Assembly (NCBI GenBank): GCA_951802195.1
Contig: OX637623.1
Coordinates: 496,001-560,000, forward strand
Reading direction: 5' to 3'
Length of the DNA: 64,000 nucleotides
Origin: Tausonia pullulans
Lineage: Eukaryota; Basidiomycota; Tremellomycetes; Cystofilobasidiales; Mrakiaceae
Positions 11,146-23,900 of this stretch are shown here, in pieces (position 1 is the stretch's first letter; the number at the start of each line of letters is the position of its first letter). A program made the position numbers and the translations under genes. The notes beneath the pieces were generated by a model that saw only the letters and a program-made list of their open reading frames with translations, did no database searches and was not told where the DNA came from.

Positions 11146-13879
11146 TTATTTCATCTCTCGTTTCATCGTTTCTTTTCGCTTTCGTTCATCTCCTTTCCCT
11201 CCAAGTATCCCCCCGTCCTCGAGTGTCACCACACGCTGCTGCCGCTGCTCCTGGTGCTGTTCGGACTGCTCGACGAACGAGTACGCGGGCGCGAGGCTCG
11301 GCGCGTAGGAGTCGAGTCGCTGCTGTGGGGGGTCGCCGCCAGTTGTCTCCGTCGTCGTCTGTGGGTACGCTGATGGGGCTTGCGGATTGGATTGTTGCTG
11401 CTGATGCTGCTGATGCGGTAACGGCTGATGCTGCGCCCGAAAGGACGACGAGAGAGGCGCGGCCGAGGGCGAAGGGGCATGAGAGTCGTAAGAAGTCCTC
11501 CGGCCAGGACCAGGGTAGTATGCCGGCTGCGATTGCGATAGGGGTTGGTGCTGGTCGTAAGGGTCCCGGAAAGGTGAGGCGTTGCTGCTGCTGCTCGCTA
11601 TCGGCTGCTGCTGCTGTTCGTGTTGGTGATAGTGGCGTCGCGGGGGGGTGGAGGTATCGACGGGAAAAGGCGAGGTATAGTATGACGACTGATCGGCGCC
11701 TTCAAGCTCGTATGATGACACTTGCGGGTCCATCCCCAAAGCGAGGTGCGGATTTCGGTGCTCGCGCTCCTCGCTGAATCGCTGCCATTCTCGAGGAGGG
11801 TTCTCATCCTGGACATACTCCTGCAAATCGGGGTCCATTAGCGGAAGCAAAAAAACGCCATTGAGCCAGGGCGACTAACGATCTCATAACCAGTTTGGGA
11901 GGGGCTCGGCTTCTTGCGAGGCGTAGACGCGTTGAGCGAGTCGACGGAGGTGGACGACGTCGGAAAGTCCGGGAAGGCGCCTCCCTCCATGGCGGCAGCG
12001 CGCTTGAGTCGATTGAGTCTGAGATTGTCGAAACAGGCCAACCGATAAGCGTGGGCACCCGCGGGCGATCGACAGAGCAAGCAAAGAGGGGGAGGCGCAC
12101 CGACGTCGCTCTCGGAGAACGACTGGCCGGGCTTGGTTCATCTTCCTGCAATGGATGAGATATTTCGTCAGCACTCGCTCTATGACTGGAGAAAGTATCG
12201 AAATACGAACCGCCAGATCCACCAAGCGGCAAAGACTGTGACAAGGCTGGAGAACGAGGAAGGCGAGAAGGGCACCGTGAGCTACAAAGCAAAGCAGGGC
12301 AAAGGTGCACAGATACACACAAGGAAACGGCGAGGACCACATTGGAGATGATCTTGCTTGACTTGGTTGCTTCTGTGTTCTCGACGATGACACCGAGGTA
12401 TACGACGATGAGCTGCATGGGTCGTGTCGATCAGAGTCAGTGCTGCGCTTGTTACGGTAGACACAGCTATGCAAGCGCGCACCTGCTTCGGAAGCGAGAG
12501 GATGGCCGCAATCGTGAATGACCAAATCGACATGCCACATGTCGAAAAAACGACAGTCGAGACTGGTTATCGGTCGTAATTTGTCTTCAGAAGGGTGCAC
12601 GAAGCACATCGATGGCAGGCACGAAAAGCACGCACAGTGTCCCGGGATGGCCGATAGCCGGACAATCACACCGATCTAAGAATGTGACCGAAGCAGATTT
12701 CAAGGTCAGGAATTTTGTCGCAGCCGCAAACCTGTTTTGCAGGAACTCACCAAGATGCCGCCCTCGCGAACGACGTATGAAAGACAAGCGTAGGAGATGT
12801 CCTTTGCCTCGACCTTCTCAGCGCGTTCACGGCACCAGTACCTGATTGTACGGATGAGATATCCCGGCTCAAGGTCAGAGACAGGCGATAGATGGGAAGG
12901 AGAGAGGTGACGCTCACTTGAAGACGACGAAGTTGGCCAGCTGGATGGGGAGATGAAGACCCGTCAATCTGGGAATTTCTCTAGGCGTCTTGTGTCTTCG
13001 TAGCACCAACTACACTTACCTCGCCGATAAACGTCCCCGCGCATACGAGACCGAATCCGACCCACAATCCCCATACGACTCCGGTGAGAACGCAGACAAT
13101 TTCTTGGCCGAAGAGTGGCGGAAACGACAGAACAATCAAAATACCTATAGGGATAGACCATCCTCCGGGTAGGTCACGAAGAAATTCGGCCATAGGCTTC
13201 AACCATTCGAGGATTTGCTTATGGTAGAGCTGCGGAGCGCAGTAAAGGGCGAGATGGTCGGCCGCAGGTCCAAGGTAAGTCGCCGCCCATTCGCGCTTGC
13301 CGTCCCCCGACAAAGAGTGGGAGTTTATCCTCCTCTCTCTGCCACAAGTGTATGACTCACAGTCATGAGACCGACTGAGGTTGATAGACGAGAGAAGAAA
13401 GAAGACGAGTGAGCGAGACCTTTTGGGACCCGCCGGGCCACCGCGCTTCTGCCGACTACTCACCGAGAACGCCGAGAATGATGAGGCCGATATACCAGGC
13501 TTTGAGAAGCAAAGTCGATAGAGCGCGCAATAGGTCAGACAGGAAGAAAGGCAACGAAGAGGTGCGAGAGCATACGACGCGACGAGGGACAGGGATCATG
13601 AAACGCGGCGGTGACACCGCCGGACAGCACCGCCCCTCGTCGTCCTTACTGTTCGCTTCGTCTTCAAGAGAGCGAGGACTCACGTATATATTTCTTCTTG
13701 AGCCATGTGCTCCACCGAAAGACCTTCTTCCACTCTATCAGGCTCTTCTTGGCGGCATCCTCGTCTAGCAGGTAGTCCTCGTCCTCGTCGTCCACCCGAC
13801 CGGCGCTACGCTCCTTGTCCAAGGTGTCGTCGTCCGGTCTCGGCCGGAGCGGGACGGCGGCCGTCGTCGATTCGGGCAT
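11146..13879 (-). CDS. TVP38/TMEM64-family membrane protein (SNARE-associated Golgi domain)
   Basis: The start MPESTTAAVPL begins at 13879 and opens an acidic cytosolic N-terminus. The core carries the family signature: a leading segment ending in SFPPLFGQEI, then LTGVVWGLWVGFG, FVVFKYWC, and VIVRLSAIPGH followed by further hydrophobic segments. The last exon (about 11146-11820) adds a soluble tail of about 230 residues rich in Gln, Ser and Pro. Family members are multi-pass Golgi/ER proteins, several with lipid-scrambling activity, linked to vesicle traffic. One internal exon is only 14 nt (13361-13374). The long disordered tail is larger than in the yeast protein. The exon chain was built by eye and internal joins may shift slightly. 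Confidence 0.85.
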
Positions 13880-15522
13880 AATTGGCTTTAGGGGAGCGTG
13901 AAGAAGATGGAAATGAAAGGAGAGGGCCAGCGGAAGAGAGACGGAAGGGTATGTGGTCTTTGCGGTTGAGAGCGAGGCGACCCAAGAAAGGGGTGCAGGG
14001 AGGGGTTGGAAGCGAGAAGGGGTTCGTGGGATGCAGGCAGGGGTCGCGCGCGCCGCCCGACGTGACCGACCGGCTTTCGTCATGCGTTCCCTGCCAGGCG
14101 CTGCCAGTCAAGTGGTGGCACTGCATGCTCTCTCTCTCTGCGGGGACATCGTATTGGAACGCGTGTGAAAGTCAGATCCGGTCGCCAACATAACGCGGTT
14201 CTCTAAGTGTTTGCGCGCGCGCTGCCCTGTCATGGCTGTGTGGTAATCGATCAGTCCATATTCATCATGTATGCCTGACTTGGCAATTCCAAGAGCGACC
14301 AGCCCCTTGCCTTCCTATGCAGACCAAGCCGCGTTAGAGGGACTGCCAGCTGGTCTGGGTGACCCCTCCCGTCGTCAAGGGTCGGGGGAACGAACCATGC
14401 GGGAGGGGCACCGACCCTTTCCACTCAAGTCACACGTAACCGGCAGGGACAAGCTGGCGGAAGGATGTCCTGTCTGCCGAATCCATTCCTTTTTGACCTC
14501 TAACAATCTTGAAGGGACTCTCAGTCAGTCCCTGGTTTCCTCCTTCCTCTCTTCAAGTCTTGTACTGACGCTTGCCCTCCCTTACCCCTTGCAGAAGTTA
14601 CTGCTGGATGCTCCTCAGTGCGCCAGTCGTCGTTCCCGAGCTCCCAGACGCACTTCGTCTTGCCCCTTTCTCCCACTCTTCCCTTCCCCTCTGCTCGACC
14701 TCGTCCGGCACCAGGGCGGTTCCAGTCCTCCAGATTGTGCGCCACCCTTCGGGGTCCGGTCTTCGCGCTATGACGGAGGGCACCGGTCCGTCTTGGTTTC
14801 GGAGAGGGAGGAGGTCAGGGGATGTTTGGGGGCTCGCTTCGCCGGGGGGCCGACGTACATTCCTCTTCGCTCTCGCACTATTATCATGTTACTTCTATCG
14901 AACCCTGCCACATGCGAAAGTGAAAGAAAGATTGCAAGTCGGGCTTACATCTCACGGCCGGATGCGTTGGGGCTGGAGAACAGGCTGTTTGACGTCCGTC
15001 TATGTTAGCCACAGATGAAAAGAACGTTGCCTGTCTATATGTTTCCTGCTGCCGCTCTCTGCTGCTGGCCTGCTTGCTCCCTTGCGATCTGAAAGGAAAA
15101 ATGAGATGAAAGAAAGTCTCGACCGCGGGAGCTCTGATGTGAGCGCGTGCCTTTGCGTCAGCGACTCGCTCTGCCTCCGTCGCCGAGTGGGGGCGAAGCT
15201 GTCCAGGATCACTAGCTGCCTCTATCCTCGACCATCGACCCTCTCTCGCTGCTCCCCCCCACCGCTTTTCAGCTCTCACCGTACATACTTTCCAACCAGT
15301 ACACAGCAGGCGAGCGAGTGGTCTGATCCTCGAGCTCGCGACCCTTTACCCCCTCCCCCCCCTTCGAGCGGTTTGTCCTTCTTTCACGCTCTCACTCCTA
15401 GTCACTGCCCCGGAGTGCGGCGGCCGGCTACGCCTAGCCTCAACCAGCCTCGCACCCGGCTCCTCTTTCGAGCTCTCCTCGGCTGACTTCCTCTCATTCC
15501 CCTACAGCCCTCCAGAGAGAGC
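13880..15522. promoter_or_regulatory. Divergent intergenic region, TVP38-like / two-RRM gene
   Basis: About 1.6 kb separates two start codons that point away from each other, so both promoters should lie here. The last 300 bases before 15523 are pyrimidine-rich (CTCTC and CCCCTCC runs) on the plus strand, a common feature upstream of fungal start codons. No protein-like frame is seen. Confidence 0.5.
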
Positions 15523-18500
15523 ATGTCCGGCGGACCCCGAGGCTCTCCCTTGCTCGCTGGAGCCCTCTCCCCGCCTACGATGACGACGTCCGCCCCCTCG
15601 TTGACTGCCGGAGAAGCTACCACCACCCCTGCTGTCGGTCTTCCATCCTCAACGGCGGCAGGGGATCTCCTCGCATCTGCGCTGGCTTCCAACTCGGCTA
15701 CTCTTGGAAGATCGGCAAGCGCCTCGGCCGACCTGCGGCCCGGTCAGACGTCGGTAACCGCAGGGCCTCACCCTCCAGCATCAACGCCTGGAACTGCAGG
15801 AGGCGCTGTGCCCGAGGCCGGGACTGCAACGGGTTCGACTTTGACTGGAGTCCGAGGAGAACCTTCGCTGCTCAAGGATGCAGACGGGCGGCCAAGCGAC
15901 TTGGTGAGTGCTCATCGTAACGAAGCCTGGACGCTTGCGCTGCTGAGCCAGCGACGACGCGTCATGGCTCTGAGCATCGCACGCGCGCTCCTCCCCCACC
16001 CGCTGAAAGAGAGAGAGGGGGGAAAAGGAAGGAACGAGGGAGCTCTCTATCAGGCCTCTTGTACGATAGCTGCTCTTGCTGACTATGATACCTTTCCATA
16101 GCCTGGCCAACACCTCGATATTGATCTGATCATCAAGAACGCGACCTCGAACGAGCGTGCTCGCTTTCCGCACGTTTATGGCCGAGGCGGGACCAGTAAC
16201 GGCCCCGTTCAAGACACGCGAGTCTGCCTTTTTGTCGGCAACGTCAGTCTCCATCGAGATCGACCACTCGTTTGACCCCCACTGTCAGGTTGCTGACGCG
16301 TCATCTCTCTTCCTCCCCCGGCCGCCGTGCTTAATCCAGCTCCCCTTCCGAGTCCGCTGGCAGGACGTCAAAGATCTCTTCCGAAGGGCAGGCACCGTCC
16401 TTCGCGCCGACGTCTCGCTCGGAGCGGACAACAGGAGTCGCGGCCACGGCACCGTCCTGATGGGTAGTCGCGAGGACGGACAACGCGCCGTCGGTAAGTA
16501 GGGAGTGACACATATTGTCTCGTTGGCGCGTCAAGCTGACATTCTCCTCAACGCTCAACAGACATGTTTAACGGCTACTGCTGGCAGACGCGCATCCTCG
16601 AGGTCCGACCGGACAGGCTTCCACCCGAGTTTGAGCAGCACGCCCCGCCACCCCCGGCGTCCTTCGCCATCGGTGGCGGATATAACAGCGCGCCGCCTCC
16701 GCAGGGTTTCCTCCAGCCTGGAGGTCACCACCCACAGCCTTACCCGCCCCTCGCCCACCACTCGCCTGCGTTGAATGCTGTTCAGGCCATCAGTCGGACG
16801 GCCAGCCCATACGGCCAACAGCTCCATGCGATGCCGTCGAATGGCCACCCGACCGCTATTGGACCAGCGAGCAACGCAGGCTCCTCCATCTTCCCGAGTT
16901 CGTCGTCAACTATCGGTGGGGCCTCCCCAGCCCTCATACCCGCCTCTGTTTCCGGTGGCTCCTCCTCAAACACCTACCTCACTTCACCCATCCCAGCGGC
17001 GTCTGCTCCTTCTTCTTCCTCTAGCAGCACCACCACGGGAGCGGTCGGCCCGCTCCGGCCTTACTCGTCCAATGCCTCGCGCGGTGCTGGAGGGGGGATG
17101 ACTCCGAAACTCGGACGCGCCTCTCCGGCGCCGCCGACCCAACCGTCGGCGCCATCTCACATTTCACGCTCAGCTTCACCCTTCCGGAGCGGTGCCGGGA
17201 TCACCAACGGCGCGTCGTCGTCGGGCGTTAGGCTTGATGCTCCTCCCGGTGCTATGGGCTCGCACCCTTCTGCTGTTCTGCCGTCCCATTTCGCTGGGCA
17301 GGTTTCCCAGCAGCAACACTTCCCACACGGCGCGCCGCAGCAGCCCCAGAAGGCGCCGACGCGCGCTGGCGGAGGAGGACTTCCCACGGGTGGTCGCGTG
17401 TTGTTCGTCGGGAACTTGCCATTCCATATCCAGTGGCAGGACCTGAAGGACCTTTTCAGGACGGCTGGCAACATCATTCGAGCGTGCGCATACTCAGCCC
17501 TGACTATTTTTCACAATGCTCCTTCTTCGGCACGCTGATTTTGTCATCTCCTTTAGCGATGTCACTCTCGGTCTGGACGGTCGCAGCAAAGGCTATGGCA
17601 ATGTCCTCTTCGCGACCGAGGAGGATGCAGAGAACGGAATTGCCATGTTTGACGGGTGAGCCTTTTCGCTTTCTATGCATGCATGGCAGAACGGACCCAA
17701 AATTGACCAAGCGGTGGTCTAGACACGAGCTTGATGGACGCATCCTCAATGTTTGCCAGGAGCGATACGACCTTCCTCGGCCGTCGGGGTATAGTAATCA
17801 GCAGCCGCATCACGGACCTTTCTCGGGTCACATGCAGAAGCACACACCGCCCCATCCCCTTCTTCAGCAGCATCAGCAGCACCAGCAGCACCAGCAACAG
17901 TCCCATCTGCACTTCCTTCAGCAGCAGCAGCACCCGCCAGCGCCTCCCCCGGTGCAACCGGTATCGACCTCGATCTACCCGCTGTACGGATATGAGCCCC
18001 CCTCGCCGTACCATCCGCCGCAGGCATCGCCGTTTTACCCTCAGCCGGCGCCGTTCCACGCGCCATTCCAGCCGCCGCCGAAGCTTCAGCAGCAACAGCA
18101 GCAGGCGATGCCGGCGTCAGTTGATTCTAAGGTAATCTCCTCGGCAACGGAGAGCGACAACACGGAGACAGCGGCGAGCAGTGGCGACAACACTGTTTCT
18201 TCGGCTAATGCGACGAAGCCGGACGAGTCCTCCTCATTCTCTTGGGCTGCTTCGGCCACATCGCTCAAGGGCAAATTGTTCGCAGCTTCTGCGACGCGAG
18301 CTTCCGCTGCCATCACTACCGCTCCTTCCGGCCCGGTGGTCCCTCGGCCCCCTCCCCACCTCCGGCAGGTCCACCCTCACCATCCGGGACCGATCGCTCT
18401 GCCTCCGACGACTCCATACCTCACGAGTATCAATACGGGTAACGGCAACGGTGGTGGAGGTCCCCTCTCCCCTCTCCAAACGCGCGGTCTCCCGCTCATG

Positions 18501-19340
18501 ACGCCGAGCATGCCGTCTTTCCAGTTCGCCGGTTTCCTGCCCCAGACGCCCCCGATCTACCCGCATGCCTTCCTCTCGCCTGGGTTGGGGCCCATGTCGC
18601 CTGCGCTTGGGTCTCCCGGCGGGTTCCCACCGTTCCATCTCCACCATGATCAGCAGCAATTCCAGAACCAACAGCAGCAGCAGTCGCAGGGAGGAGGAGG
18701 ATCTCACACAGGGTACAACCCTGCTCCAGGAGCGCCGCCGCTTCACCTGGACAACCCGATGTTTCCACCGAGCAACGCCAACCAACAGCAGCAGGGCGGC
18801 GGGGGCGGCTATCCGCAGTACTCGAGGCTCGACACCCCGGGGACGGCTTATTTCGGTGGAGGCGAGCGGGGCAGCAGCTTTGGCGAGAGGATGGACTTTG
18901 CCATGAGCGGCCAGTGGGGAGAGGGCAGCGGCCCGACCCCGGGACCGAGGTATCACTCTCACTCGCAGCATCACTCGGATGGCTCTCCTGAGGGGGGCTC
19001 AGGAAGGAGCGCTGAGCGGACTCCGGACGCGCAGGGAGGTGGTGTTGGCGGTCGGCCGAAACCGCAGAGGGCTCCCTCAGGCTACCCATTCCCCACTGCA
19101 AACACCGTCGACCACCTCGAGGCCCAGATCGGTGGCCTTCAGCTCGAAGATGACTACACGACGACTGCCCATGTAGAGGACTCACCCACGGAGATGGAGC
19201 AGCAGCGGGAGCGGGAGCGCGAGGACGAGTCTCACGGCGGCCGCAAGTCCGTCGGCGGGGATGCTGGCAGCGGCCACCACCAGGCCAAGACTAGAACGCA
19301 GGAGCGTCGACGGAGCAGCAGCGGAGGAGCCCAGGGTTGA
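15523..19340 (+). CDS. Two-RRM RNA-binding protein with Gln-rich C-terminus (Gbp2/Hrb1-like)
   Basis: Exon 1 begins [11 protein letters not shown] and ends at 15903 before a GTGAGT donor. RRM1 runs from VCLFVGN (16.2 kb) across a splice to [14 protein letters not shown] and on to [20 protein letters not shown]2 runs from [21 protein letters not shown] (about 17400) through [14 protein letters not shown] to DGRILNV, with two introns near 17490 and 17660. The paired WQD(V/L)KDLFR wording resembles the Gbp2/Hrb1 group of SR-like mRNA-binding proteins. The linker and the roughly 500-residue C-terminus are rich in Ser, Pro, Gln and Gly, with CAG-type QQQHQQ runs, and look disordered. A role in mRNA export or mRNP assembly is likely by family. 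No RS/RGG N-terminal domain is obvious, so other two-RRM families remain possible. Confidence 0.85.
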
Positions 19341-19475
19341 GCAGACATTGACCCTACAGACTTGCATACACACTCCTTCATTTGCCTCCTTTTATCTTTC
19401 CATTTCTTCTTCCCGCCTTCTCTCCTCTTCATCTTTCTTTCATTTTCTTCGCTTGCTTTGGGCTTTTTACTCTCC
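19341..19475 (+). promoter_or_regulatory. Pyrimidine-rich 3' flank of the two-RRM gene
   Basis: Directly after the TGA the sense strand becomes strongly C/T-rich (TTTCCATTTCTTCTTCC-type sequence to about 19460). It probably belongs to the 3' UTR or polyadenylation region. No canonical AATAAA is needed in fungi and none is obvious here. Confidence 0.45.
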
Positions 19476-19724
19476 TGGGATTCAGCGGGTTGCAGGTGGG
19501 AGAACGGGTCGGCTTTAGCTTTGGTATACGATTTTGTGAGGAGTGTGACGGGCTTCAATCATTTCGTTGGATATTAAAGCGTGCAATGGTTTTATCACTC
19601 ATGACTCAGGGGGGGGGGGACTTGGGATCACGGACTCAAAACGATGGTGCTGGTTCTGAATAAGAATACAGTATCAGTGTCAAACGCGGGCTAGAAGAAG
19701 GGGAGTCGAGCGACAACATGCTCT

Positions 19725-19995
19725 CGGCGAGCAAAGACATAGGTTTACCCGTGATGCCCGGGTCAGGTCCGTCCAGGTTGGGGGGAAGGCCGACGTCGAA
19801 TGGTTCGACTTCTCCTTTCGGAGGAGCGTTCGGGATGTTGGGTGATACGTCAACGAAAGCTGTCGTGCATGGGCTGGAACGAACTCTTAATCCGGTCGAT
19901 CTCGTCTGGAGTGAGCCTCAGCTTGAGAGCCTTGTAGTGTGTCGTGGAGATGCTCGACGTTACACGCGCCAATGAGGGGGAAGATGGGCGCCGCC
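19725..19995 (-). pseudogene. Relic of an aldo/keto reductase gene (C-terminal part only)
   Basis: Read on the minus strand, APIFPLIGACNVEHLHDTL matches the substrate-barrel end of aldo/keto reductases (usual form FPIIGGRKVEHLKDN). The next family block, KALKLRLTPDEIDRI, follows directly but in another frame. The typical tail EPFDVGLPPN appears in a third frame. The N-terminal three quarters, including the catalytic Tyr/Lys region, are absent, and upstream sequence is AT-rich and non-coding. At least two frameshifts plus truncation make this a dead fragment. No functional parent copy is visible in the window. Confidence 0.6.
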
Positions 19996-20095
19996 TTGCT
20001 CATTACGTATACTTTGCGCGCGAGAAAAACATAAAGTTTTATAATATTTTTCTATATAAGTCATGGGTCTAACGTAGAGGACAGCATGGCCCTAT

Positions 20096-20310
20096 GGGAA
20101 AAGGGGAGAGGAAGGAAGGGGAAAGAAAATCTTGCTAGGAAGGGAAGGGAGGGGAGGGAGAGAGAATGAAAGGGGAAGAATGACCATGGTAGAAAGAGAG
20201 GCATGTGGGAGAGAATGGAGGAGGCAGAAGAGCACAACAAGGAGGAGGGAAGGGGAGATGGAGGAATAAAAGGGTGGACAAGCAGGGGGAAGAGAAGAAG
20301 AGAGCAAAAA
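20096..20310. repeat. Polypurine tract (about 215 bp)
   Basis: The plus strand is almost wholly A/G (GGAAGGGGAAAG, GGAGGGAAGGGGAGATGG and similar) with few interruptions. An A/T-rich stretch (about 20025-20060) precedes it. Such tracts can form triplex structures; no coding content is evident. Confidence 0.75.
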
Positions 20311-20977
20311 TTGTCGGTCAGCGACACTGGCACCCATGCGCATATTACGGGAGAAGCGAGAGGCACGTACAGGGGTTTCAAACTGTCGTTCGAGCTGACA
20401 AGTACATGCCAGCGCGTAGATCATGGAATTTGCTTGGGCTCTGAGAGCAAGATCAACAGATCCGGCGATCAGCGCAAAGGTGGAGTTGCATCAAGGAACC
20501 GAGACATTCACGTTGTAAGTGCTGGCAGATAAGACCATATTGGCCGGAATACCACTGATGCCCAGGTATGTCCTGCTGGACGAGAATGCTGTCGGATATG
20601 TGGTGTAGAGTGAGGAGACATATGAGTTGCGGGACGGAAACAGGAAGGGCAGTACCAACACATTGGAACGAGTTCTGAACTCAGCACCATCACTTCCTCC
20701 GCCTCGATCCTGAACATTCCCGCAGAGAAACGCCGAGGTCTAATCCTGCCTGCGAGAGTGTCCATCCAACCGCTTGCTGTAGCAAGCTTTGGCAAGCATT
20801 CTGCGAGACTGGGCTTTCATATTGGACAACGATGAGGAGAAAGTGAAGCATCTCATTTGATACCAGGAGGAGAGGAGGAGCGACGAGATCCAGACTCTGG
20901 GCGTTCAAGTCTCGCACTATAGCCAGCGGGATATCGTACATCCATTCATCCATCCATCCATCCCTCCGCACGGTCTC
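20311..20977. other. Unassigned stretch downstream of the BCAS3-like gene
   Basis: Several short open frames occur on the minus strand, but I cannot match them to any family. A short TCCA repeat lies at about 20939-20960. This is probably the 3' flank of the BCAS3-like gene, possibly with decayed sequence. Confidence 0.35.
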
Positions 20978-23900
20978 TCAAACCTGCTCCGAGTGCTTGC
21001 CACCATCTCGCTCACTAGCAACACTCTCCGACGCCGCCCCGAGAGCTGCTGCCACCCGTGCTGCTCGTTTCGCCGCCTTGCCAGACAGCCGGGGTGTCGT
21101 CGTCTTATCGGCGACTCGTTCACTCAACTCGTCACTTTTGCCCGAGTCCGTGGGCTCGCGCTCCGTCCGCTGCTGGGGAGGCGGCGCAGCTCCATTCCAG
21201 GGCTGAAGGGAACCCTCCCTCACAGGCTCGGCTTCGTCATCGAAGAGCTCTAGCTCGCCACCGATGAGCTCGTCAAAGGCTTCGTCCTCGACCGCAGCTC
21301 GCCGATAGCCTTCGAGCGATTCGTCATCCTCCCATCGGTCATTGTCCGTTTCGGCCACCCCGCTCGTGGATGGAAACGATGATGAACCGATCGTTGAGCC
21401 GTCTTGAGCGTCACATCCACTACTGTTGGGTGCAGCGTACTCGGCTGGATCCGCGAGCGCCGAACCGTCTTCGAAGGAAAGCCCGTTGTCGTTGCTCTGT
21501 GGCTCATGGTGGTATTTCGACGAGTGCGAGGCGCGTCTTGACGATCCCGCCGAGGTCGAAGGCGATCCAGCAGCTCGCCGACCGAGCTCCCGTCGGACAC
21601 GGCCGACGACCTGCTGACTCTCACCGGCAAGGGTGGCGATAGGACCGGCAAGGGACGACTTCCAGGATCGGGAGGCGCCAGCGTCACCATTCGGGTAGGC
21701 CGGAATGATGGACGGACGCGACCCCCGTGGGCTCAAAGCAAGACGGGTGTGCATGGCCGAGGCGAGTGGATCCTCGAACGAGTTGGAAAGCGAGTGAGGA
21801 GCGGATCCAAGCGATGAAGAGGAAAGAATGGAGCCTCCTAAAGGGACGTGGAGGGACGGGCTCGAAGAGAGCGAAGAGAGGGAGGCCTCGTCGCCGCCAG
21901 CTGGAAGAGCAGAGGCGCCGACTGGGGAGAGCGCTGGCGACGAGGTCGCGCCGACCCCTGTGAGGAGGACCTCGGTTCGAACGAGGATCTTGGTGGAGGG
22001 CAGATCCCCAAGTGCTCTTGGCCCAGCCGAGATGGCCTCCTCGAGGGTAGTTGGATCGTAAGCGTAGAACTCGAACTGCCGCGAGAGGAAAATAGGGGGA
22101 GGGAGGATCGTGGGAAGCGATGAGGCAGTGTCGATCTCGGCGCGAGAGAGCCATCTGGAGAGCCCACCCAGATGTCAGCGACATCGATTGTGATGAGGCA
22201 TGAAGACTTACCTCGCTTGACTCTCCATGGAATGAGCGGCAACTGTAGAGGTCTCCGATTGAGGTTTGCGCCCTCTGGCCTGTGCTGCGGTGCTGACTCG
22301 CCAAAAATCGGCAGAAACAACAACCTCGTTTTGCGCCTCATCGAGTGCGGCTCCAAAGGGCCAGATCGCCACAAGCCGTGGGGTCGTTTTGAGTCCACCC
22401 TGGCTGGTACCGTCTGCAGCCATCGACGCGGAGCGCATCATTCTACTCACGCCGGAGCCAAGAGAGACGGCCGCGGACGAAGGCAGGTGGTTCTGCGAGG
22501 TAACAGACTCATCTGCCAGAATGCATCGGTTGAGAACGAGGACCATCTTTGAGGGGTCGAAGAGCAGAATGTCCTGCGCAGTCGTGCCTGGAGCAGCATC
22601 GCCTTCGCCGCCTCCATGTGAGGATGGGCGCGAGGAGGATGGCGTGATGGGGCCCGCAAGGAAGGCAAAGACTGAAGAAGCCAGCGCCGTTCCTGTCGAG
22701 ACGGAGTTTGCCTGCGAGAGGCGCGGAGCGGAAGAAGTTTGGAGGGCCGCCTCATCCGGAGTGTTTATCGCCTCGCTCGTGACCGATACTGAACGGCTCT
22801 GACCAGTATCCTGCAATGCGTCCGGACGAAGACGCGCGATGGGCTTCAGGTGGAGAGAGAGTGGGGCCTTTCGTGAGAAGAGCGGATATGAGTAAAGATA
22901 ATGCAATAAGCCGTGGATGAGGCAGGGACTTACAGGCTGTCGAGGATTGAGCACCTTGCCCTGCAGGTGCCTTGCGGGCAAGCCACCGAGGGGGTTGATG
23001 GCGTAGACGTCTGAAGAAGGAGCTGCATCAGGCTGGGGGATATCGCGACCTAGTCACACTGAACTGACGTTTGGTTCCTCGTCCGGATCCTATGCCGACG
23101 TAGCGCTCCTGACGCTCCCATACGACATGCTCCGCCACCCCGCTTGTGGCACCGCGGTTCAAGATGTATCGTTCGCGGACCTCCGAGATCCGGGGGCCAC
23201 TGGCAGATCCACCACGAGCCGCCGGGCGGATTTCAATGATATGAAAGTTATGAGAAGGTGACTGGGATATAAGAAGCTGGGACGCCGATGGAGAAAGGGA
23301 GAGGTGATTGATAGGCTCCGGAGAGGCCGGCGATGGCGACCGCCGAAGATAAAAGTGGGCTATGGGGTGGGTCGAGAGGACATCCAAGATGACAACAGAG
23401 TGCTGTCGGACAGACAGCATGCCTGACCGCGAGCCAGAGGACCCGAATGGAGTCGAGATTGCTGGAAAAGCGGACGATGATGACCGGCGCGCTGACGAAG
23501 GGATTGGTCTCGCCTGCGTTGGGGCATCAGGCGACGGACGCGAGTATGCCGAGTCCGTCGATTCCGCTGAGTCCTCGACATTCTCAAGGCCTTCTTCAAT
23601 CTCCTCCTCGAGACGCCCATCGCTGTTGTTTCCTCCGTTCGTCGGGCTGAAGGCGAAGCCAGCGGCGAAGCGGCCGATCCGCTTGACACCGTCCAGGCTA
23701 ACGGCGGCGAGACCGGGACCGGTGGTTGCTTGTCCTCCCCCAGGAGAGAGCTTGGACCGGGCAGAGCCGGGCGGGACGGAACGTGCGAGGCCTTGAGCGC
23801 CTGCATCAGCAATGTAGCTACCGAGCGTACCGAATACCTTGCCTGGGGAAAACGAGCCCGACCCCCGAGCCAAGGACGCCTCGCCAGAATGCGACGAGGA

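Noticed and set aside
20508-20971. Minus-strand frames below the BCAS3-like gene as a possible separate gene
   Set aside because: Could not be matched to any family or joined into a convincing exon chain.
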